From contig JANQHQ010000007.1 of NCBI GenBank assembly GCA_028282595.1, positions 1 through 64,000 on the forward strand: a stretch of 64,000 bases of DNA, read 5' to 3'. The notes under the pieces were generated by a model. It saw only the letters and a program-made list of their open reading frames with translations. It did no database searches and was not told the origin of the DNA. The first letter of the stretch is position 1. Every line of letters begins with the position of its first letter. The stretch is from Chlorobium sp. (GTDB taxonomy: Bacteria > Bacteroidota > Chlorobiia > Chlorobiales > Chlorobiaceae). The position numbers were made by a program, and so were the translations under genes. This document shows, one piece after another, positions 1 through 10,295 of the stretch.

Positions 1-175
1 TGTCCGGCGTGCCTGCGCCGGGGGCGGTCATGAAATTAATTGGGCGTCCCTGTTGTTGGAAAAGTCGTTTATAAATGACATGCGGAGGTGCGGCGGGAAT
101 TGTTTTTTTACAAATAGGCTCTATTTTTAGTAGCTTTGGCCGCGAAAGCCTCTCTGTTTCCGTTTTGTGTTCCTG

Positions 176-194
176 TTTCAGTCAGTTTCTGAAA
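176..194 (+). promoter_or_regulatory. Short inverted repeat abutting the hrcA start
   Basis: TTTCAG and CTGAAA flank a 7-base spacer and end five bases before the chosen hrcA ATG. It could be an operator or a translational hairpin over the ribosome-binding region, but there is no direct evidence. The canonical HrcA target CIRCE (TTAGCACTC-N9-GAGTGCTAA) is not visible anywhere in bases 1-199. Bases 1-166 hold no gene I can support. Confidence 0.25.
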
Positions 195-199
195 AGACG

Positions 200-1267
200 A
201 TGTCCCTTGAGCTTACACAGCGAGAAAGACAGGTTCTTTCCATCATTATCCAGGCGTATGTGAATCATGCGTCGCCCGTCGGCTCCCGCTTCATCGCGAG
301 GAATTACAACCTCGGTCTGAGCGACGCCACGATCAGGAACGTGATGGCCGACCTGGAAGCCGCAGGATACATAAGCCAGCCGCACACTTCGGCGGGCCGC
401 GTGCCCACCGACAAGGGGTACCGTTACTACGTCGACCTCATCATGATGATCAGGGGGCTGGAGGAGGAGGAGAAGAGACGGATCGACAGCGACTTCGATT
501 TTCTCAGTTCCGAGCGCAGGGATTCGTCCGATCTGATGCTGGCTGCGGCGAAAGTTCTGGGGAGCATTTCCCGGCAGTTGAGCGTCGTGCTCTCCCCCCG
601 GCTATCGAGCGCGGTTTTCGAGCGGATCGACATGGTGCTGCTGAGCTCGTCGAGGATCATGACGATTCTTTCGATACAGTCGCTGTTCGTGAGGACGATC
701 GTCATGGAGCTCGACCTCGAGGTGTCGCGACAGCAGATCGAAAAGGTTGTCGATCTGCTCAACGAAAGACTTTCCGGGCTGACGCTTTCGGAAATCCGCA
801 ACACCATAGAGCGCCGTCTGGCCGGTTCCGACGGCGATCGCGCGCTGCTGGGCATGGTCGTACGGTCGGCGGAGGACCTGTTCGACGAATCGCCGGTTCC
901 CGATCGTCTCTACATCGCAGGCACGCAATACATACTGAACCAGCCGGAATTCGACCAGCCCCAGAAGGTCCGCGACCTTGTCTGCATGATCGAGGACAAG
1001 GACCGCATGGCGCAGCTTGTCGAGGAGGCGGACGGCCTCATGCCGCTCAAGCCGTCGTCGGGCCGGGATGTCAGCATCACGATAGGAAAAGAGAACAACA
1101 CCTCGACCGCCCAGGATTTCACGGTGGTGACCACCCCCTACTTCGTCGGCGACGCCATCGGCAGGCTCGGAGTGCTGGGACCGAAACGGATGGATTACGA
1201 ACAGGTGGTCGGACTGGTCAATTACATGGCTCACCGCCTTTCCCATACCTTATCAGACACAAATTAA
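200..1267 (+). CDS. hrcA: Heat-inducible transcription repressor HrcA
   Basis: Winged-helix repressor that in other bacteria binds CIRCE elements and silences groE/dnaK-type genes until heat stress titrates GroEL. The N-terminus has the HrcA hallmark ([13 protein letters not shown], then [19 protein letters not shown], then [19 protein letters not shown]), followed by the GAF-like middle and a C-terminal segment ending in the usual [21 protein letters not shown] motif. At 355 aa it has family length. An upstream in-frame ATG at 167 would add 11 non-family residues, so ATG 200 is preferred. First gene of hrcA-grpE-dnaJ; dnaK is not adjacent. Confidence 0.96.
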   Translation: MSLELTQRERQVLSIIIQAYVNHASPVGSRFIARNYNLGLSDATIRNVMADLEAAGYISQPHTSAGRVPTDKGYRYYVDLIMMIRGLEEEEKRRIDSDFDFLSSERRDSSDLMLAAAKVLGSISRQLSVVLSPRLSSAVFERIDMVLLSSSRIMTILSIQSLFVRTIVMELDLEVSRQQIEKVVDLLNERLSGLTLSEIRNTIERRLAGSDGDRALLGMVVRSAEDLFDESPVPDRLYIAGTQYILNQPEFDQPQKVRDLVCMIEDKDRMAQLVEEADGLMPLKPSSGRDVSITIGKENNTSTAQDFTVVTTPYFVGDAIGRLGVLGPKRMDYEQVVGLVNYMAHRLSHTLSDTN

Positions 1268-1282
1268 ACGTACGTGCCGATC

Positions 1283-1858
1283 ATGACGAAAAAAGCTTCC
1301 GGAGAAGAGAGGAATCCCGAAGTACCGAAGGAGAAAAAAAACGAAAAGGCCGACGCGGGTCGGAGCGAAAAGCCCGCCGCGAGAATAGCCGAACTCGAGG
1401 ATGCGCTCGGAGAGGAGAAGCGACAGTCCGAAACGCTTCGCGAACAGCTTGTCCGCAAGGTGGCCGAATTCGAGAATTTCCGCAAGCAGAAGGACCGCGA
1501 GGCCCTCATGGCGGGAAACCGCGCGCTGGAAACCGTCATCAGGGAGCTGCTGCCGGTTATCGACGACGTCAACCGGATCGTCGAGCATGCGCCTGAAATA
1601 CTGGAAAAAAGCGACGAGGCCCGTCCGTATGTGGACGGTGTCGAGCTGCTGCGGAAAAATCTCATGAAATGGCTCGCCGACAAGGGGGTCGCCCCTATCG
1701 AGGCGGTCGGGAAGAAGATGGACGTCAATTTCCATGAGGCGATTACGCAGGTCGATCATCCCGAAGCCGAGCCGGAGACCGTTGTCGAGGAATACCAGGC
1801 CGGTTACGTGCTGGGCGACAGGGTGCTCCGCCATGCGAAAGTGGTTGTCGCCAGATAG
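1283..1858 (+). CDS. grpE: Nucleotide exchange factor GrpE
   Basis: Co-chaperone that releases ADP from DnaK. The 191-residue product starts with a charged, low-complexity segment (roughly residues 1-40), continues into a long coiled coil, and carries the GrpE core ([15 protein letters not shown], then [12 protein letters not shown]) and the C-terminal beta domain with [14 protein letters not shown] and [16 protein letters not shown] segments. It begins 15 bases after hrcA. A GTG at 1274 could add three residues; ATG 1283 is the simpler choice, but neither has a strong Shine-Dalgarno sequence. Confidence 0.95.
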   Translation: MTKKASGEERNPEVPKEKKNEKADAGRSEKPAARIAELEDALGEEKRQSETLREQLVRKVAEFENFRKQKDREALMAGNRALETVIRELLPVIDDVNRIVEHAPEILEKSDEARPYVDGVELLRKNLMKWLADKGVAPIEAVGKKMDVNFHEAITQVDHPEAEPETVVEEYQAGYVLGDRVLRHAKVVVAR

Positions 1859-1919
1859 AGAAGGTTCGCCCGCGATGCGGGAGGTATTTATTCACAAGAG
1901 AATATCCGATTGAGGAAAG

Positions 1920-3122
1920 ATGAAGAGAGATTACTATGAGGTTCTCGGCGTGTCCCGTTCAGCCGCGAAAGACGAGGTGAAAAAGGCCTACAGGAAACTC
2001 GCGATGCAATATCACCCTGACAGGAATCCGGGCAATGCCGAGGCGGAAGAGCATTTCAAGGAAGTCAACGAAGCCTACGAGGTGCTCAGCAACGACGACA
2101 AGCGCCGCCGTTACGACCAGTTCGGTCATGCCGGGGTAGGGTCTTCGGCATCCTCGGAGGGCGGGGGACAGTACGGCGGTTCGGCGGACTTCGGCGACAT
2201 TTTCAGCGCGTTCAGCGATATGTTCGGAGGAACGCGCAGCGGCGGCGGCGGCGGTTCGCCTTTCGGTTTCGAGGATGTTTTCGGCGGCGGGTTCGGTTCG
2301 GGCGGCAGAAGGACGCGCTCCGAAAGCGGTATCCGGGGCGGCGATCTCAAGATCAGGCTGAAGCTGACGCTCGAAGAGATTGCCCGGGGCGTCGAAAAGA
2401 CCCTGAAACTCAAGAAGCAGGTTCCCTGCGAAGCCTGTAACGGAACCGGATCGAAGTCGGGCGTACTGGAAACCTGCCAGACCTGCCAGGGTACGGGTGA
2501 AGTCCGCCAGGCTTCGAAAACCATGTTCGGGCAGTTCGTCAACATTACCGCCTGTCCCACCTGCGGTGGCGAGGGCAAGGTCGTCAAGGACCGCTGCACC
2601 TCCTGTCACGGCGAAGGCATAAAGCAGGGGGAGACGACCGTGAAGGTCAACATTCCCGCCGGTGTCGAGGACGGCAACTACCTGACCCTGAGGGGTCAGG
2701 GCAACGCCGGGCCGCGGGGCGGTTCGAACGGCGACCTGATCGTGATTATCGAGGAGATTTCGCACAAGCTCTTCATCCGCAAGGGAGACGATGTCATCTA
2801 CAACCTTCCCCTCGGCTATCCCGATATGGTGCTCGGTACGAAAGTCGAGGTGCCGACACTCGAGGGCCGTGTCAAGCTGACGGTTCCTCCGGGAACCCAG
2901 CCCAATACCATGCTGCGGATCGGCGGCAAGGGCATCGGACATCTCAAGGCGCCCGGCAGGGGGGATCACCTGGTTCGGGTCAACGTCCACATTCCCAGGG
3001 ATCTCTCCCATCGCGACAAGGAGCTTCTCAAGGAGATGCGCAAGTCCGACAACCTCGTGCCCGACGAGAAGGTCGATCACGAAAAGAGCTTTTTCGAGAA
3101 AGCGCGTGACATTTTCGGTTGA
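1920..3122 (+). CDS. dnaJ: Chaperone DnaJ
   Basis: Hsp40 co-chaperone that delivers unfolded substrates to DnaK and stimulates its ATPase. All class A parts are present in 400 residues: J domain with the HPD tripeptide (YHPDRNPG, about residues 33-40), a long Gly/Phe region (about 75-135), four CxxCxGxG zinc motifs ([32 protein letters not shown]) and the C-terminal substrate-binding and dimerisation domains. A GAGGAAAG ribosome-binding site sits immediately before the ATG. Last gene of the heat-shock operon; a 12-bp palindrome follows the stop but has no T-run. Confidence 0.98.
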   Translation: MKRDYYEVLGVSRSAAKDEVKKAYRKLAMQYHPDRNPGNAEAEEHFKEVNEAYEVLSNDDKRRRYDQFGHAGVGSSASSEGGGQYGGSADFGDIFSAFSDMFGGTRSGGGGGSPFGFEDVFGGGFGSGGRRTRSESGIRGGDLKIRLKLTLEEIARGVEKTLKLKKQVPCEACNGTGSKSGVLETCQTCQGTGEVRQASKTMFGQFVNITACPTCGGEGKVVKDRCTSCHGEGIKQGETTVKVNIPAGVEDGNYLTLRGQGNAGPRGGSNGDLIVIIEEISHKLFIRKGDDVIYNLPLGYPDMVLGTKVEVPTLEGRVKLTVPPGTQPNTMLRIGGKGIGHLKAPGRGDHLVRVNVHIPRDLSHRDKELLKEMRKSDNLVPDEKVDHEKSFFEKARDIFG

Positions 3123-3176
3123 TCGCTGTCGCGACAGTGGTCATGGAAAAAGCCCGGTGGAACGGGTGGGGGAAGT

Positions 3177-3821
3177 CTATCTCTCCAACTCGCCTTTCGC
3201 CTCGTCGATCACCTCGAGCGTTATCTCGCTGTATCCCATCTCCTCGGCATACTCCTCGGCGGCTATCCTGATACGGCTCCGGAAAAATCCCGGGATCTGT
3301 TCGAGCATCTCCTCCGCTTCGTTCGTCCATGTAAGGGCGGCGTTTCTGATCTTGAGCGCCTTTCTGTACGCATGGAAAATATCCTTGACGTAGGCGTCGA
3401 GGGCATTGTCGTCGGAGAGCTGCTGGGGAGCGAACACCTTTTCGGCGAGGATCTTGTTGCGGACCAGATGAATCTTGATCTGGGGGAGATACATCATGTA
3501 GGCCATCGGCTCCGGGCTTCCGCAGGTGAGGAACAGCGCGACTTTCTTTCTTCTCAGATGCCGCTTGAGGTTGCTCTGTATGAGAGCCCCGAGCAGTTCG
3601 GAAGCGACCAGCAGGTAGTAGACGGGCGCGCCCATGATCACGACGTCGAAGTCCTGGACGAAACTGTAATCGGCGGTAGCCTTGCATTTTCCTTTTTCGA
3701 CATAGGCCCCCTTTTCGGCGAGCTTCAGGCCGAGTGCGTCGATGAACCTGTCCGTGGAACCCCCGGCGGTACGGGTGTCGTAAAGAATGATCGCCTTCAT
3801 TTGCTGGGAAGAGTTGGGCAT
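3177..3821 (-). CDS. Flavodoxin-like domain protein
   Basis: The 214-residue product opens with a flavodoxin-type strand and phosphate-binding loop (MKAIILYDTRTAGGSTDRF), followed by FDVVIMGAPVYYL and a KVALFLTCGSPEP strand, the layout of FMN-binding flavodoxin-fold proteins (protoporphyrinogen oxidase HemG-like or menaquinone-linked flavodoxins). The C-terminal 80 residues are helical and charged and have no counterpart I recognise. ATG 3821 gives MPNSSQQ before the fold; an internal ATG at 3800 starts exactly at the first strand and is equally plausible. It converges on dnaJ and stands alone. Redox partner and substrate are unknown. Confidence 0.75.
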   Translation of the reverse strand: MPNSSQQMKAIILYDTRTAGGSTDRFIDALGLKLAEKGAYVEKGKCKATADYSFVQDFDVVIMGAPVYYLLVASELLGALIQSNLKRHLRRKKVALFLTCGSPEPMAYMMYLPQIKIHLVRNKILAEKVFAPQQLSDDNALDAYVKDIFHAYRKALKIRNAALTWTNEAEEMLEQIPGFFRSRIRIAAEEYAEEMGYSEITLEVIDEAKGELER

Positions 3822-3964
3822 GATCTCGATGGCAAGTGTTGTGCGGCAGCGCGGTTGGAAAACTTCGGTAAACTACATCCAGTATAACACATTGCCGTGT
3901 AAATCTCAACAGGAGTGGGAGGACGCGCAAACGGTTGCGCTGTCGGGCCGGAGGAGGTGGCCGT

Positions 3965-4000
3965 GAAAAAGGGAGGGCGGCTCCTCCGGAGCCGCCCTTC
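3965..4000 (-). terminator. Rho-independent terminator downstream of gap
   Basis: A perfect 10-bp stem (GGGCGGCTCC / GGAGCCGCCC) with a 3-base loop lies 27 bases past the gap stop; read leftwards it is followed by CCTCCCTTTTTC, a T-rich tail typical of intrinsic terminators. Confidence 0.75.
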
Positions 4001-4026
4001 TTTGTGAATTCCCGGTGTCGGGAATC

Positions 4027-5031
4027 TCAGAGGAAACGAGAGTAGATCTCCAGCAGATCGACGACCCTTGCCGAATACCCGAGCTCGTTGTCGTACCAGC
4101 CGACCACTTTGGCCATCGTGCCGCTGCTCATGGTCAGCATCGAGTCGAAAATGCACGAGTGGGGATTGCCGACGATATCCGTCGAGACGATCGGGTCGGT
4201 GCAGTATTCGAGAATGCCGTTCATGCCGTTTTCGGAAGCGCTCTTCATGGCGGCGTTGATTTCCTCCTTGGTTGCCGGCTTCTTCAGGATAACCGTGAGA
4301 TCGGTGACGGAGCCGTCCGGTACGGGGACGCGCATCGCCATGCCGTCGAGCCTGCCGGCAAGCTCGGGGATCACGAGTCCGATGGCCTTGGCGGCGCCGG
4401 TGCTGGTCGGAATGATCGAGCTCATGGCCGAACGGGCGCGGCGCAGGTCCTTGTGCGGAAGGTCGAGGATGCGCTGGTCGTTGGTGAAAGCGTGTATGGT
4501 GGTCATGAAACCTTTCTCGATACCGAAGCTGTCCTCGAGAACCTTTGCCATGGGAGCGAGGCAGTTGGTCGTGCAGCTTGCGTTCGAGACGATTTCCTCC
4601 TCGCCGGTAATCATGTCGTCATTGACGCCGAGTACGATCGTCGCATCGACCGTATCCTTGGCGGGCGCGGAAATGAGGACTTTCTTCGCTCCGGCCGCCA
4701 TGTGCTTCGCAGCGGTTTCTCTCTTGGTGAAGATGCCGGTCGACTCGACGACGAGATCGACTCCCATCGCCTTCCAGGGAAGCTGGGAGGGATCTTTTTC
4801 CGAGCAGATCGCGATCCGCTTGCCGTTGACGAGAAGGGCGTTTTCCTCGGCCGCGATGTCCGCATCGAGCACGCCGTGAGTGGAATCGTATTTCAGCAGG
4901 TGAGCAAGTGTATGGGGATCACACAGATCGTTGATCGCGCAAATCTCGAATTTCCCGTTTTCCAGTGCCTGACGAAAGACCAGACGCCCGATGCGTCCGA
5001 ATCCGTTGATGCCGACTTGTACTTTTGCCAT
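4027..5031 (-). CDS. gap: Type I glyceraldehyde-3-phosphate dehydrogenase
   Basis: Interconverts glyceraldehyde-3-phosphate and 1,3-bisphosphoglycerate in glycolysis/gluconeogenesis; in a green sulfur bacterium it mainly supports gluconeogenic flux from the reductive TCA cycle. It shows the N-terminal NAD-binding GINGFGRIGRL motif, the catalytic SCTTNC signature (about residues 151-156), the following LAP and the C-terminal WYDNELGYS motif. 334 residues, the family length. Monocistronic, with its own terminator at 3965-4000. Confidence 0.98.
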   Translation of the reverse strand: MAKVQVGINGFGRIGRLVFRQALENGKFEICAINDLCDPHTLAHLLKYDSTHGVLDADIAAEENALLVNGKRIAICSEKDPSQLPWKAMGVDLVVESTGIFTKRETAAKHMAAGAKKVLISAPAKDTVDATIVLGVNDDMITGEEEIVSNASCTTNCLAPMAKVLEDSFGIEKGFMTTIHAFTNDQRILDLPHKDLRRARSAMSSIIPTSTGAAKAIGLVIPELAGRLDGMAMRVPVPDGSVTDLTVILKKPATKEEINAAMKSASENGMNGILEYCTDPIVSTDIVGNPHSCIFDSMLTMSSGTMAKVVGWYDNELGYSARVVDLLEIYSRFL

Positions 5032-5140
5032 GGTAACAGTTTCAGGTTTGTATTATTTGTGTGGTTCAGGCCGAAACCCCTCGAAAACCGTACAGTACGG
5101 CTCCCGCGGGGAATTTACTACATACAATAAAGAAAATTCT

Positions 5141-6574
5141 TCAGCTTTTTTCACGAAAACTTTCGGTTAAAAGAGAACGGAGTCCGCTGAAGCTGCCGTT
5201 GCTGAGCAGGACGACGAGATCGCCGGGCCGGGTGTGTCGCCGGATGAATGAAACGATGTCCTCGGGATAGTCGCTTTCTTCTGTCACGCCGCCCGTGAAA
5301 ACTGTTTTTCCCTTGCGGGCGAGGGCTTCTCCGAGCGCTCCGGTATCGAGGCGATTTTCCCTGGCGTAGCGCTCGGGACGGTGGACCCTGCCGAGGACGA
5401 CCACGTCCGCATCGGCGAAGCTTTGTGCGAACTCGTCCTGAAAAAGCTTTCTCGTGCTGGTGTTCGAACGGGGTTCGAAACAGGCGATGATCCTTCTTTC
5501 CGGATACCGGTCGCGAATGGACGACAGGGTCGCCCTGACGGCCGTGGGATGGTGCGCGAAGTCGTCGATCAGGGTGACGCCGCCGGGGAACTCTCCGACG
5601 GTTTCCATTCTTCTTTTCGGGCGTTTGAAGGAGAGCAGTCCTTCGCGGACGGCCTCTGTCGGGACGCCTCCGTGCGAAGCGCAGGCGATCGCCGCAAGTG
5701 TGTTCAGGGCGTTATACGTTCCGAACTGCTCTGTACTGATCGCGCCCGCGTCCTCCCCCCGGCGCCGGAGCGTGAAGGAAGTTCCACCGGGGGAGAACGA
5801 GAGATCGAGGGCCGCCCACTCGAACTCCGGGGAGAATCCGAAACGTTCGACGTTGCAGAATGCGTGCTCCGCCGAGCGGCAGGCGGCCTCGTCATGGCCG
5901 TTGACGAGCAGTAGCCCGTTCGAGGGAATGAGCGAGACGAACTGACGGAACGATTTCTCTATGTCGTCGAGTGAATCGAAGATGTCGGCGTGATCGAATT
6001 CGATGTTGTTGATGACCGCAATATCGGGCCGGTAGTGAAGGAACTTGCTCCTTTTGTCGAAGAACGCCGTGTCGTACTCGTCCCCTTCGGTGACGAATAT
6101 GCCGTTCCGGCTTCTGCCGGACGGCCTGCATCCGGTCTGAAAGTTCTCCGCGATGCCCCCGACGAGAAAGCCAGGGCGCAAGCCCCCGCACTCGAAAAGC
6201 CAGGCGGCGAGGGAGGTGGTCGTGGTTTTGCCGTGCGTGCCGGTGATGACGACCGAACGGTTGTCTCCGATGAGCTCGTTGCGTACGATTTCCGGCATGG
6301 AGACCAGGCGGCGGCGTTCGTTCAGGGCGAACTCCAGTTCGGGATTGCCCCGGCTTACGGCGTTGCCCACGACGATCGTGTCAGGCTTGTCCCCAATGAG
6401 ATTTTCGGGGTCGAAGCCCTTGTGACAGGCAATACGGTGCTCGGCAAGATAGTCGCTCATCGGGGGATAGATGGTGGTATCGGAACCCGACACGGAATGT
6501 CCCGCTCTGGAGAGAGCCACGGCCACGGAGGCCATTGCTGTTCCGCCTATGCCGATGAAGTAGATGGAGCTCAT
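5141..6574 (-). CDS. mpl: UDP-N-acetylmuramate:L-Ala-gamma-D-Glu-meso-DAP ligase (murein tripeptide recycling)
   Basis: A Mur-ligase family enzyme that attaches recycled tripeptide to UDP-MurNAc. The 477-residue product opens with FIGIGGTAMASVA (rather than the GxHMSxxA of MurC), has the SGSD turn, the ATP-binding GTHGKTTTTSL loop (about residues 113-123), the N-NxExDHxD motif (NNIEFDHADIF) and the DDFAHHPTA motif of the Mur central/C-terminal domains. These are Mpl rather than MurC traits, and length fits Mpl. It lies between gap and an MFS transporter on the same strand. Confidence 0.88.
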   Translation of the reverse strand: MSSIYFIGIGGTAMASVAVALSRAGHSVSGSDTTIYPPMSDYLAEHRIACHKGFDPENLIGDKPDTIVVGNAVSRGNPELEFALNERRRLVSMPEIVRNELIGDNRSVVITGTHGKTTTTSLAAWLFECGGLRPGFLVGGIAENFQTGCRPSGRSRNGIFVTEGDEYDTAFFDKRSKFLHYRPDIAVINNIEFDHADIFDSLDDIEKSFRQFVSLIPSNGLLLVNGHDEAACRSAEHAFCNVERFGFSPEFEWAALDLSFSPGGTSFTLRRRGEDAGAISTEQFGTYNALNTLAAIACASHGGVPTEAVREGLLSFKRPKRRMETVGEFPGGVTLIDDFAHHPTAVRATLSSIRDRYPERRIIACFEPRSNTSTRKLFQDEFAQSFADADVVVLGRVHRPERYARENRLDTGALGEALARKGKTVFTGGVTEESDYPEDIVSFIRRHTRPGDLVVLLSNGSFSGLRSLLTESFREKS

Positions 6575-6623
6575 TATCTTTTTCCGGACGTTAACGGTGA
6601 ACGGAGCTCTGATGTCCTGTCTG

Positions 6624-7928
6624 TCAGGGATGGTTCACGGTTTTGCGCTGAGCCGCCGTGAGCTTTCTGACATAGATGCTGTAGAAAACGAGCAGGGCAT
6701 TGATGATGCCTACAATGACAAACGGAGCTTTCGGACTCATGCCGTCGAACAGCCGTCCTCCTGTCGACGCGATAATAAGAATACCTATTGCTCCGCTGAT
6801 ATTGAATGCGCCTAGGACCGACCCCCGGGTTGCTCTGGGCGCTTCCTGTCCGATAAGGGACTGCGCTCCGAGAAAAACGCTGATCTGGCCGATACCGAGG
6901 AGAATGAAGACAAGGTACCCGATCGGTTCGAACGGATTGTCGAGAAGAAGAACCGAGAGGTTTCCGATCATGGCAAGAAACATGCAGAGTGCCAGAGCGC
7001 TTACCCGGTTGATGCGATCGATGATCGGGCCTATGAACGGAGCCCAGAGGAGCGCGGCGACCTGGGTGATGATGAAAATGGTGGTTCCTTTTCTAAAAGC
7101 TTCTCCGGATTCCATTCCCATGGCAAGTCCGGCCGTAATGCCCCAGAGGCTGAGAAAGGTGCCGTTTATCGATTGATCCCCTCTTGCAATGAATGCGGCC
7201 GAGTAGGACAGGAGGATCTTGGGATTTTTTGCCGCAGTGAAGCCGCTTTTGAACAGCTCCTTGAGAGGAGGACGCGCCCTGCTGTTGACGGGAATTCCTT
7301 TTTTTAGACCTGCTGCGCAAACGAGGGCTGTGATGGTGGCGAGAGTGGCGATACTCAGATGGGTGACAAAGCCCGCTTCGATTTTTCCCATTCCCCGACT
7401 TGTCAGCAGTTCCGGCAGAGAACCGAAAAACTGGTTCGTGATGACAATGCCGAGTCCGTTGAGCAGTCCGATAACGGCCACCATTTTCCCTCTCGAATTT
7501 TCCGCCGGATAGTCGACAAGAACGGTCGAAAGGGCTCCGGCGATCGCGACGATCGCAAGCGCGTAGAAAATTCTGAACAGCAGAAGATCGTTGACTGAAG
7601 AAGCGAACGGATAGAGTGCATAGGTGATGCCCATAAGAACAAAGCCGGCGACATAGACCTGCTTGCGCCCGATACGGTCCATGAGGATCCCGGCCGGAAT
7701 GAAAAAAAGCAGCGTGACGAGCTCCGTCCAGAAAACAAGGTCTCCGCTGATCGCTCCCTGCTCGGAAACGGGAATGCCGAGATGTACGTTGAGAATGTAG
7801 GTCTGTCCGATGGACAGAAACGTGATCATTCCTATGGAGAAAAAGGCTGCATAGAAAAAGGTCCATGCATGATAGGGCTGAATTGAAGGCGCCAGTTCGA
7901 TCGGGCCGATCTTAAAAGGTCCGTGCAT
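6624..7928 (-). CDS. Major facilitator superfamily transporter
   Basis: A 434-residue, 12-helix permease. Helices run from FFYAAFFSIGMITF to the last one near the C-terminus; the loop 2-3 signature of MFS proteins appears as GILMDRIGRKQVYVAGF. It also carries the DYPAENSRGKMVAVIGLLNGLG stretch typical of MFS antiporter-like families. Substrate is not deducible. The start is complicated by a 58-bp tandem duplication (7861-7976): the proposed ATG lies in the upstream copy and the reading frame enters the second copy in another phase, so the first ~14 residues are duplication-derived. A GTG/ATG farther upstream (7967) is possible. Confidence 0.8.
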   Translation of the reverse strand: MHGPFKIGPIELAPSIQPYHAWTFFYAAFFSIGMITFLSIGQTYILNVHLGIPVSEQGAISGDLVFWTELVTLLFFIPAGILMDRIGRKQVYVAGFVLMGITYALYPFASSVNDLLLFRIFYALAIVAIAGALSTVLVDYPAENSRGKMVAVIGLLNGLGIVITNQFFGSLPELLTSRGMGKIEAGFVTHLSIATLATITALVCAAGLKKGIPVNSRARPPLKELFKSGFTAAKNPKILLSYSAAFIARGDQSINGTFLSLWGITAGLAMGMESGEAFRKGTTIFIITQVAALLWAPFIGPIIDRINRVSALALCMFLAMIGNLSVLLLDNPFEPIGYLVFILLGIGQISVFLGAQSLIGQEAPRATRGSVLGAFNISGAIGILIIASTGGRLFDGMSPKAPFVIVGIINALLVFYSIYVRKLTAAQRKTVNHP

Positions 7929-7976
7929 GATAGGGCTGAATTGATGGCGCTGGTTCGACCGGGCCAATCTTTGAGG
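7861..7976. repeat. 58-bp tandem duplication at the start of the MFS gene
   Basis: Two head-to-tail copies (from 7861 and from 7919) share GTCC-TGCATGATAGGGCTG and a similar remainder with a few substitutions. The period of 58 is not a multiple of three, so one coding frame reads the two copies in different phases. It fixes where the MFS protein can start. Confidence 0.85.
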
Positions 7977-8145
7977 GAAAATATAGCGGTGGCAAGGTGA
8001 GCCTGACCGGTCCGCCGGTTTTGAGTTTTGTTTTTCGGATGTGCATGAGTTGATTTCAGAACCGGTATAGGGAGGTATACGTTAAACAATATCTGTTTAC
8101 AGGGAGTCAGAGGCGAATATTTCGAAAGTGGAACGGTTTAACTGG

Positions 8146-8832
8146 TTATTCCGGATGCAGGGCGCCGTCCTCCATACGGAAACAGCGATCCGCCGTGGCC
8201 GCGTAATCCTCGTTGTGGGTCACGATGACGAAGGAGGTTTCGTGCTCCTTGCCGAGGCTCGATATGAGGTCGTAGAGAATCCGGCTGTTGTCGCTGTCGA
8301 GGTTTCCGCTGGGTTCGTCCGCCAGAACCACCGCCGGGTCGTTCATCAGCGCCCGTGCGATGGCGACGCGCTGCTGTTCTCCTCCGGAGAGTTCCGACGG
8401 AAGGTGGTGCAGGCGGTTGCCGAGGCCCAGTTTGTCGAGCAGGCGGGCGGCTTTCGTTTTCGCCGGCTTCAGTTTTCCCCCGGCGATGAATGCAGGCATG
8501 GCCACGTTTTCGACCGCAGTGAAATCGGAGAGCAGGTGGTGAAACTGAAAGACGAAACCTATGCTGCTGTTGCGGAACGAGGCGAGCTCGCCGGGCGAAA
8601 GAGTGTAGCGCCCCCCGCCGAAGATGGTTTTTCCCCTGAAAACGATCTCACCCCTGTCGGGCGAGTCGAGCGTGCCGAGCATGTTCAGGAGAGTGGTCTT
8701 GCCGCTGCCCGACGCGCCGATGATCGTGGTCATTTCGCCCGGACCGACCGAAAGATCGATGCCCTTGAGAATGTCGATGGTCTTGCTGCCCGGCAGGGTG
8801 TAGGATTTATGGATGTCGCGAGCTTCAAGCAT
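8146..8832 (-). CDS. ABC transporter ATP-binding protein, LolD/MacB type
   Basis: A stand-alone ATPase of 228 residues of the kind that partners LolC/LolE or MacB-type permeases (lipoprotein release, export or FtsE-like roles). Walker [17 protein letters not shown]-loop [18 protein letters not shown], signature [15 protein letters not shown], Walker [13 protein letters not shown] and the H-loop VTHNED are all intact. The [16 protein letters not shown] sequence after the Q-loop is typical of LolD. The ATG at 8832 ([11 protein letters not shown]) is preferred over one 54 bases upstream, which adds residues unlike the family. No permease gene lies next to it, so the partner must be elsewhere. 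Confidence 0.88.
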   Translation of the reverse strand: MLEARDIHKSYTLPGSKTIDILKGIDLSVGPGEMTTIIGASGSGKTTLLNMLGTLDSPDRGEIVFRGKTIFGGGRYTLSPGELASFRNSSIGFVFQFHHLLSDFTAVENVAMPAFIAGGKLKPAKTKAARLLDKLGLGNRLHHLPSELSGGEQQRVAIARALMNDPAVVLADEPSGNLDSDNSRILYDLISSLGKEHETSFVIVTHNEDYAATADRCFRMEDGALHPE

Positions 8833-8971
8833 CCAGAAAGAACTGTTGATTTGTTTATCTGTTGAATCGAAATGATATATAATCATTTGCAGATTTCCAT
8901 CTGAAAACTGACGGGGAATGTTTTTCAGGTCTCTGGCTTTTCTGTAAACAACTCAACAGTTCAACAACCTT

Positions 8972-10225
8972 CTACGGCCGTATCTGCCCTTCGCCTTCAA
9001 TGATCCACTTGTAGCTTGTCAGCTCCTCGAGACCCATCGGGCCGCGCGCGTGCAGCTTCTGCGTACTGATGCCGATCTCTGCACCGAGTCCGAACTGGGC
9101 GCCGTCGGTGAACGCGGTCGAGGTGTTGGCGTAAACCACGGCGGCGTCGACCCGTTTGAGGAAAGCCTCCGTGACGGCGGGATCGGACGAGATTACGGCC
9201 TCGCTGTGCATCGAGCTGTGGCGGGCTATGTGATCCAGCGCTTCTTCAAGCCCGCCGACGGTTTTAACCGACAGTTTCAGTGAGAGATATTCGGTGCCGA
9301 AATTTTCGGGGCCGGCTTTTTTCAGGAGCTCCGACGGGTAGCGGCCGAGAAGCGCAGGGTAGGCGTCCTTGTCGGCAAAGATGACGACCTCCTGCGCGGC
9401 AAGCGGCTCCGTCAGGGCCGCGAGATCGCCGAGCCGTTCCCGGTGGACGATGAGCGTGTCGAGCGCGTTGCAGACGCTCGGTCTTCTGGTCTTGGCGTTG
9501 AGGACGATGTCGCGTCCCATGCCGGTGTCGGCGCTTTTGTCGAAGTAGGTGTGCACGATGCCCGCTCCGGTTTCTATGACCGGGACCGCGGAGTTGTTCC
9601 GCACGAAATCGATCAGTTGCTGACTTCCTCTCGGGATGATGATGTCGATGCGGCCGACGGCCGCGAGCATGACGGCCGCGGCTTCGCGTTCGGCCGGAAG
9701 AAGGTAGAGCGTGTCGGCCGCGAGACCGTGGGCGATCACGGTCTCGCGGATGAGATCGGCTATGGCGATGTTCGAGTACATCGCGTCGCTGCCCCCTTTC
9801 AGCACGGTCGCATTGCCCGACTTCAGGCAGAGGGAAAACACGTCGAACGTGACGTTCGGTCTCGATTCGTAGATGATGCCCACGACGCCGAGCGGAACCG
9901 ACGTTTTTTTCAGCCGCAGTCCGTTGGGAAGGGTTCTCTTTTCCAGTACGCGTCCGACGGGCGACGGCAGTGCCGCCACGCTCCGGATGTCGCCGGCAAT
10001 GGCTTCGAGGCGCGACTCGTCGAGCAGCAGGCGGTCGTACTTCGGATCGTCGCGGTCCATCCGGTCGAGATCCTTTTGGTTGGCCTCGAGGATCGTTTCG
10101 GATCTGCCCGCTATCCGGTCCGCAAGATCGACCAGTATGGTGCTGATATCGCTGTCCGGTAGCGAGCAGAGCGTTCTGCTCGCTACGCGGACCTTTTCGA
10201 GCTGTCTGTGGATGGTTTCTTTCAT
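8972..10225 (-). CDS. proA: Gamma-glutamyl phosphate reductase
   Basis: Second enzyme of proline synthesis, reducing glutamyl-5-phosphate to glutamate semialdehyde with NADPH. The 417-residue protein shows the aldehyde-dehydrogenase fold with [31 protein letters not shown], the catalytic-cysteine region [12 protein letters not shown] and the C-terminal [29 protein letters not shown]. Length and motifs match ProA. proB is 8 kb away on the same strand, with the uptake island in between. Confidence 0.97.
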   Translation of the reverse strand: MKETIHRQLEKVRVASRTLCSLPDSDISTILVDLADRIAGRSETILEANQKDLDRMDRDDPKYDRLLLDESRLEAIAGDIRSVAALPSPVGRVLEKRTLPNGLRLKKTSVPLGVVGIIYESRPNVTFDVFSLCLKSGNATVLKGGSDAMYSNIAIADLIRETVIAHGLAADTLYLLPAEREAAAVMLAAVGRIDIIIPRGSQQLIDFVRNNSAVPVIETGAGIVHTYFDKSADTGMGRDIVLNAKTRRPSVCNALDTLIVHRERLGDLAALTEPLAAQEVVIFADKDAYPALLGRYPSELLKKAGPENFGTEYLSLKLSVKTVGGLEEALDHIARHSSMHSEAVISSDPAVTEAFLKRVDAAVVYANTSTAFTDGAQFGLGAEIGISTQKLHARGPMGLEELTSYKWIIEGEGQIRP

Positions 10226-10295
10226 GCACTATAGGTTTCCCAGGTATTGTGCCGGCAGTGCTTCCCGAATGTAACAAAAAAACCGGTCATATGAA

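Noticed and set aside
75..263. Small frame overlapping the start of hrcA
   Set aside because: Overlaps the hrcA start in another frame and has no family or ribosome-binding support.
3126..3137. CTGTCGCGACAG palindrome after dnaJ as a terminator
   Set aside because: Perfect 12-base symmetry but no loop or T-run follows, so it is not a convincing intrinsic terminator.
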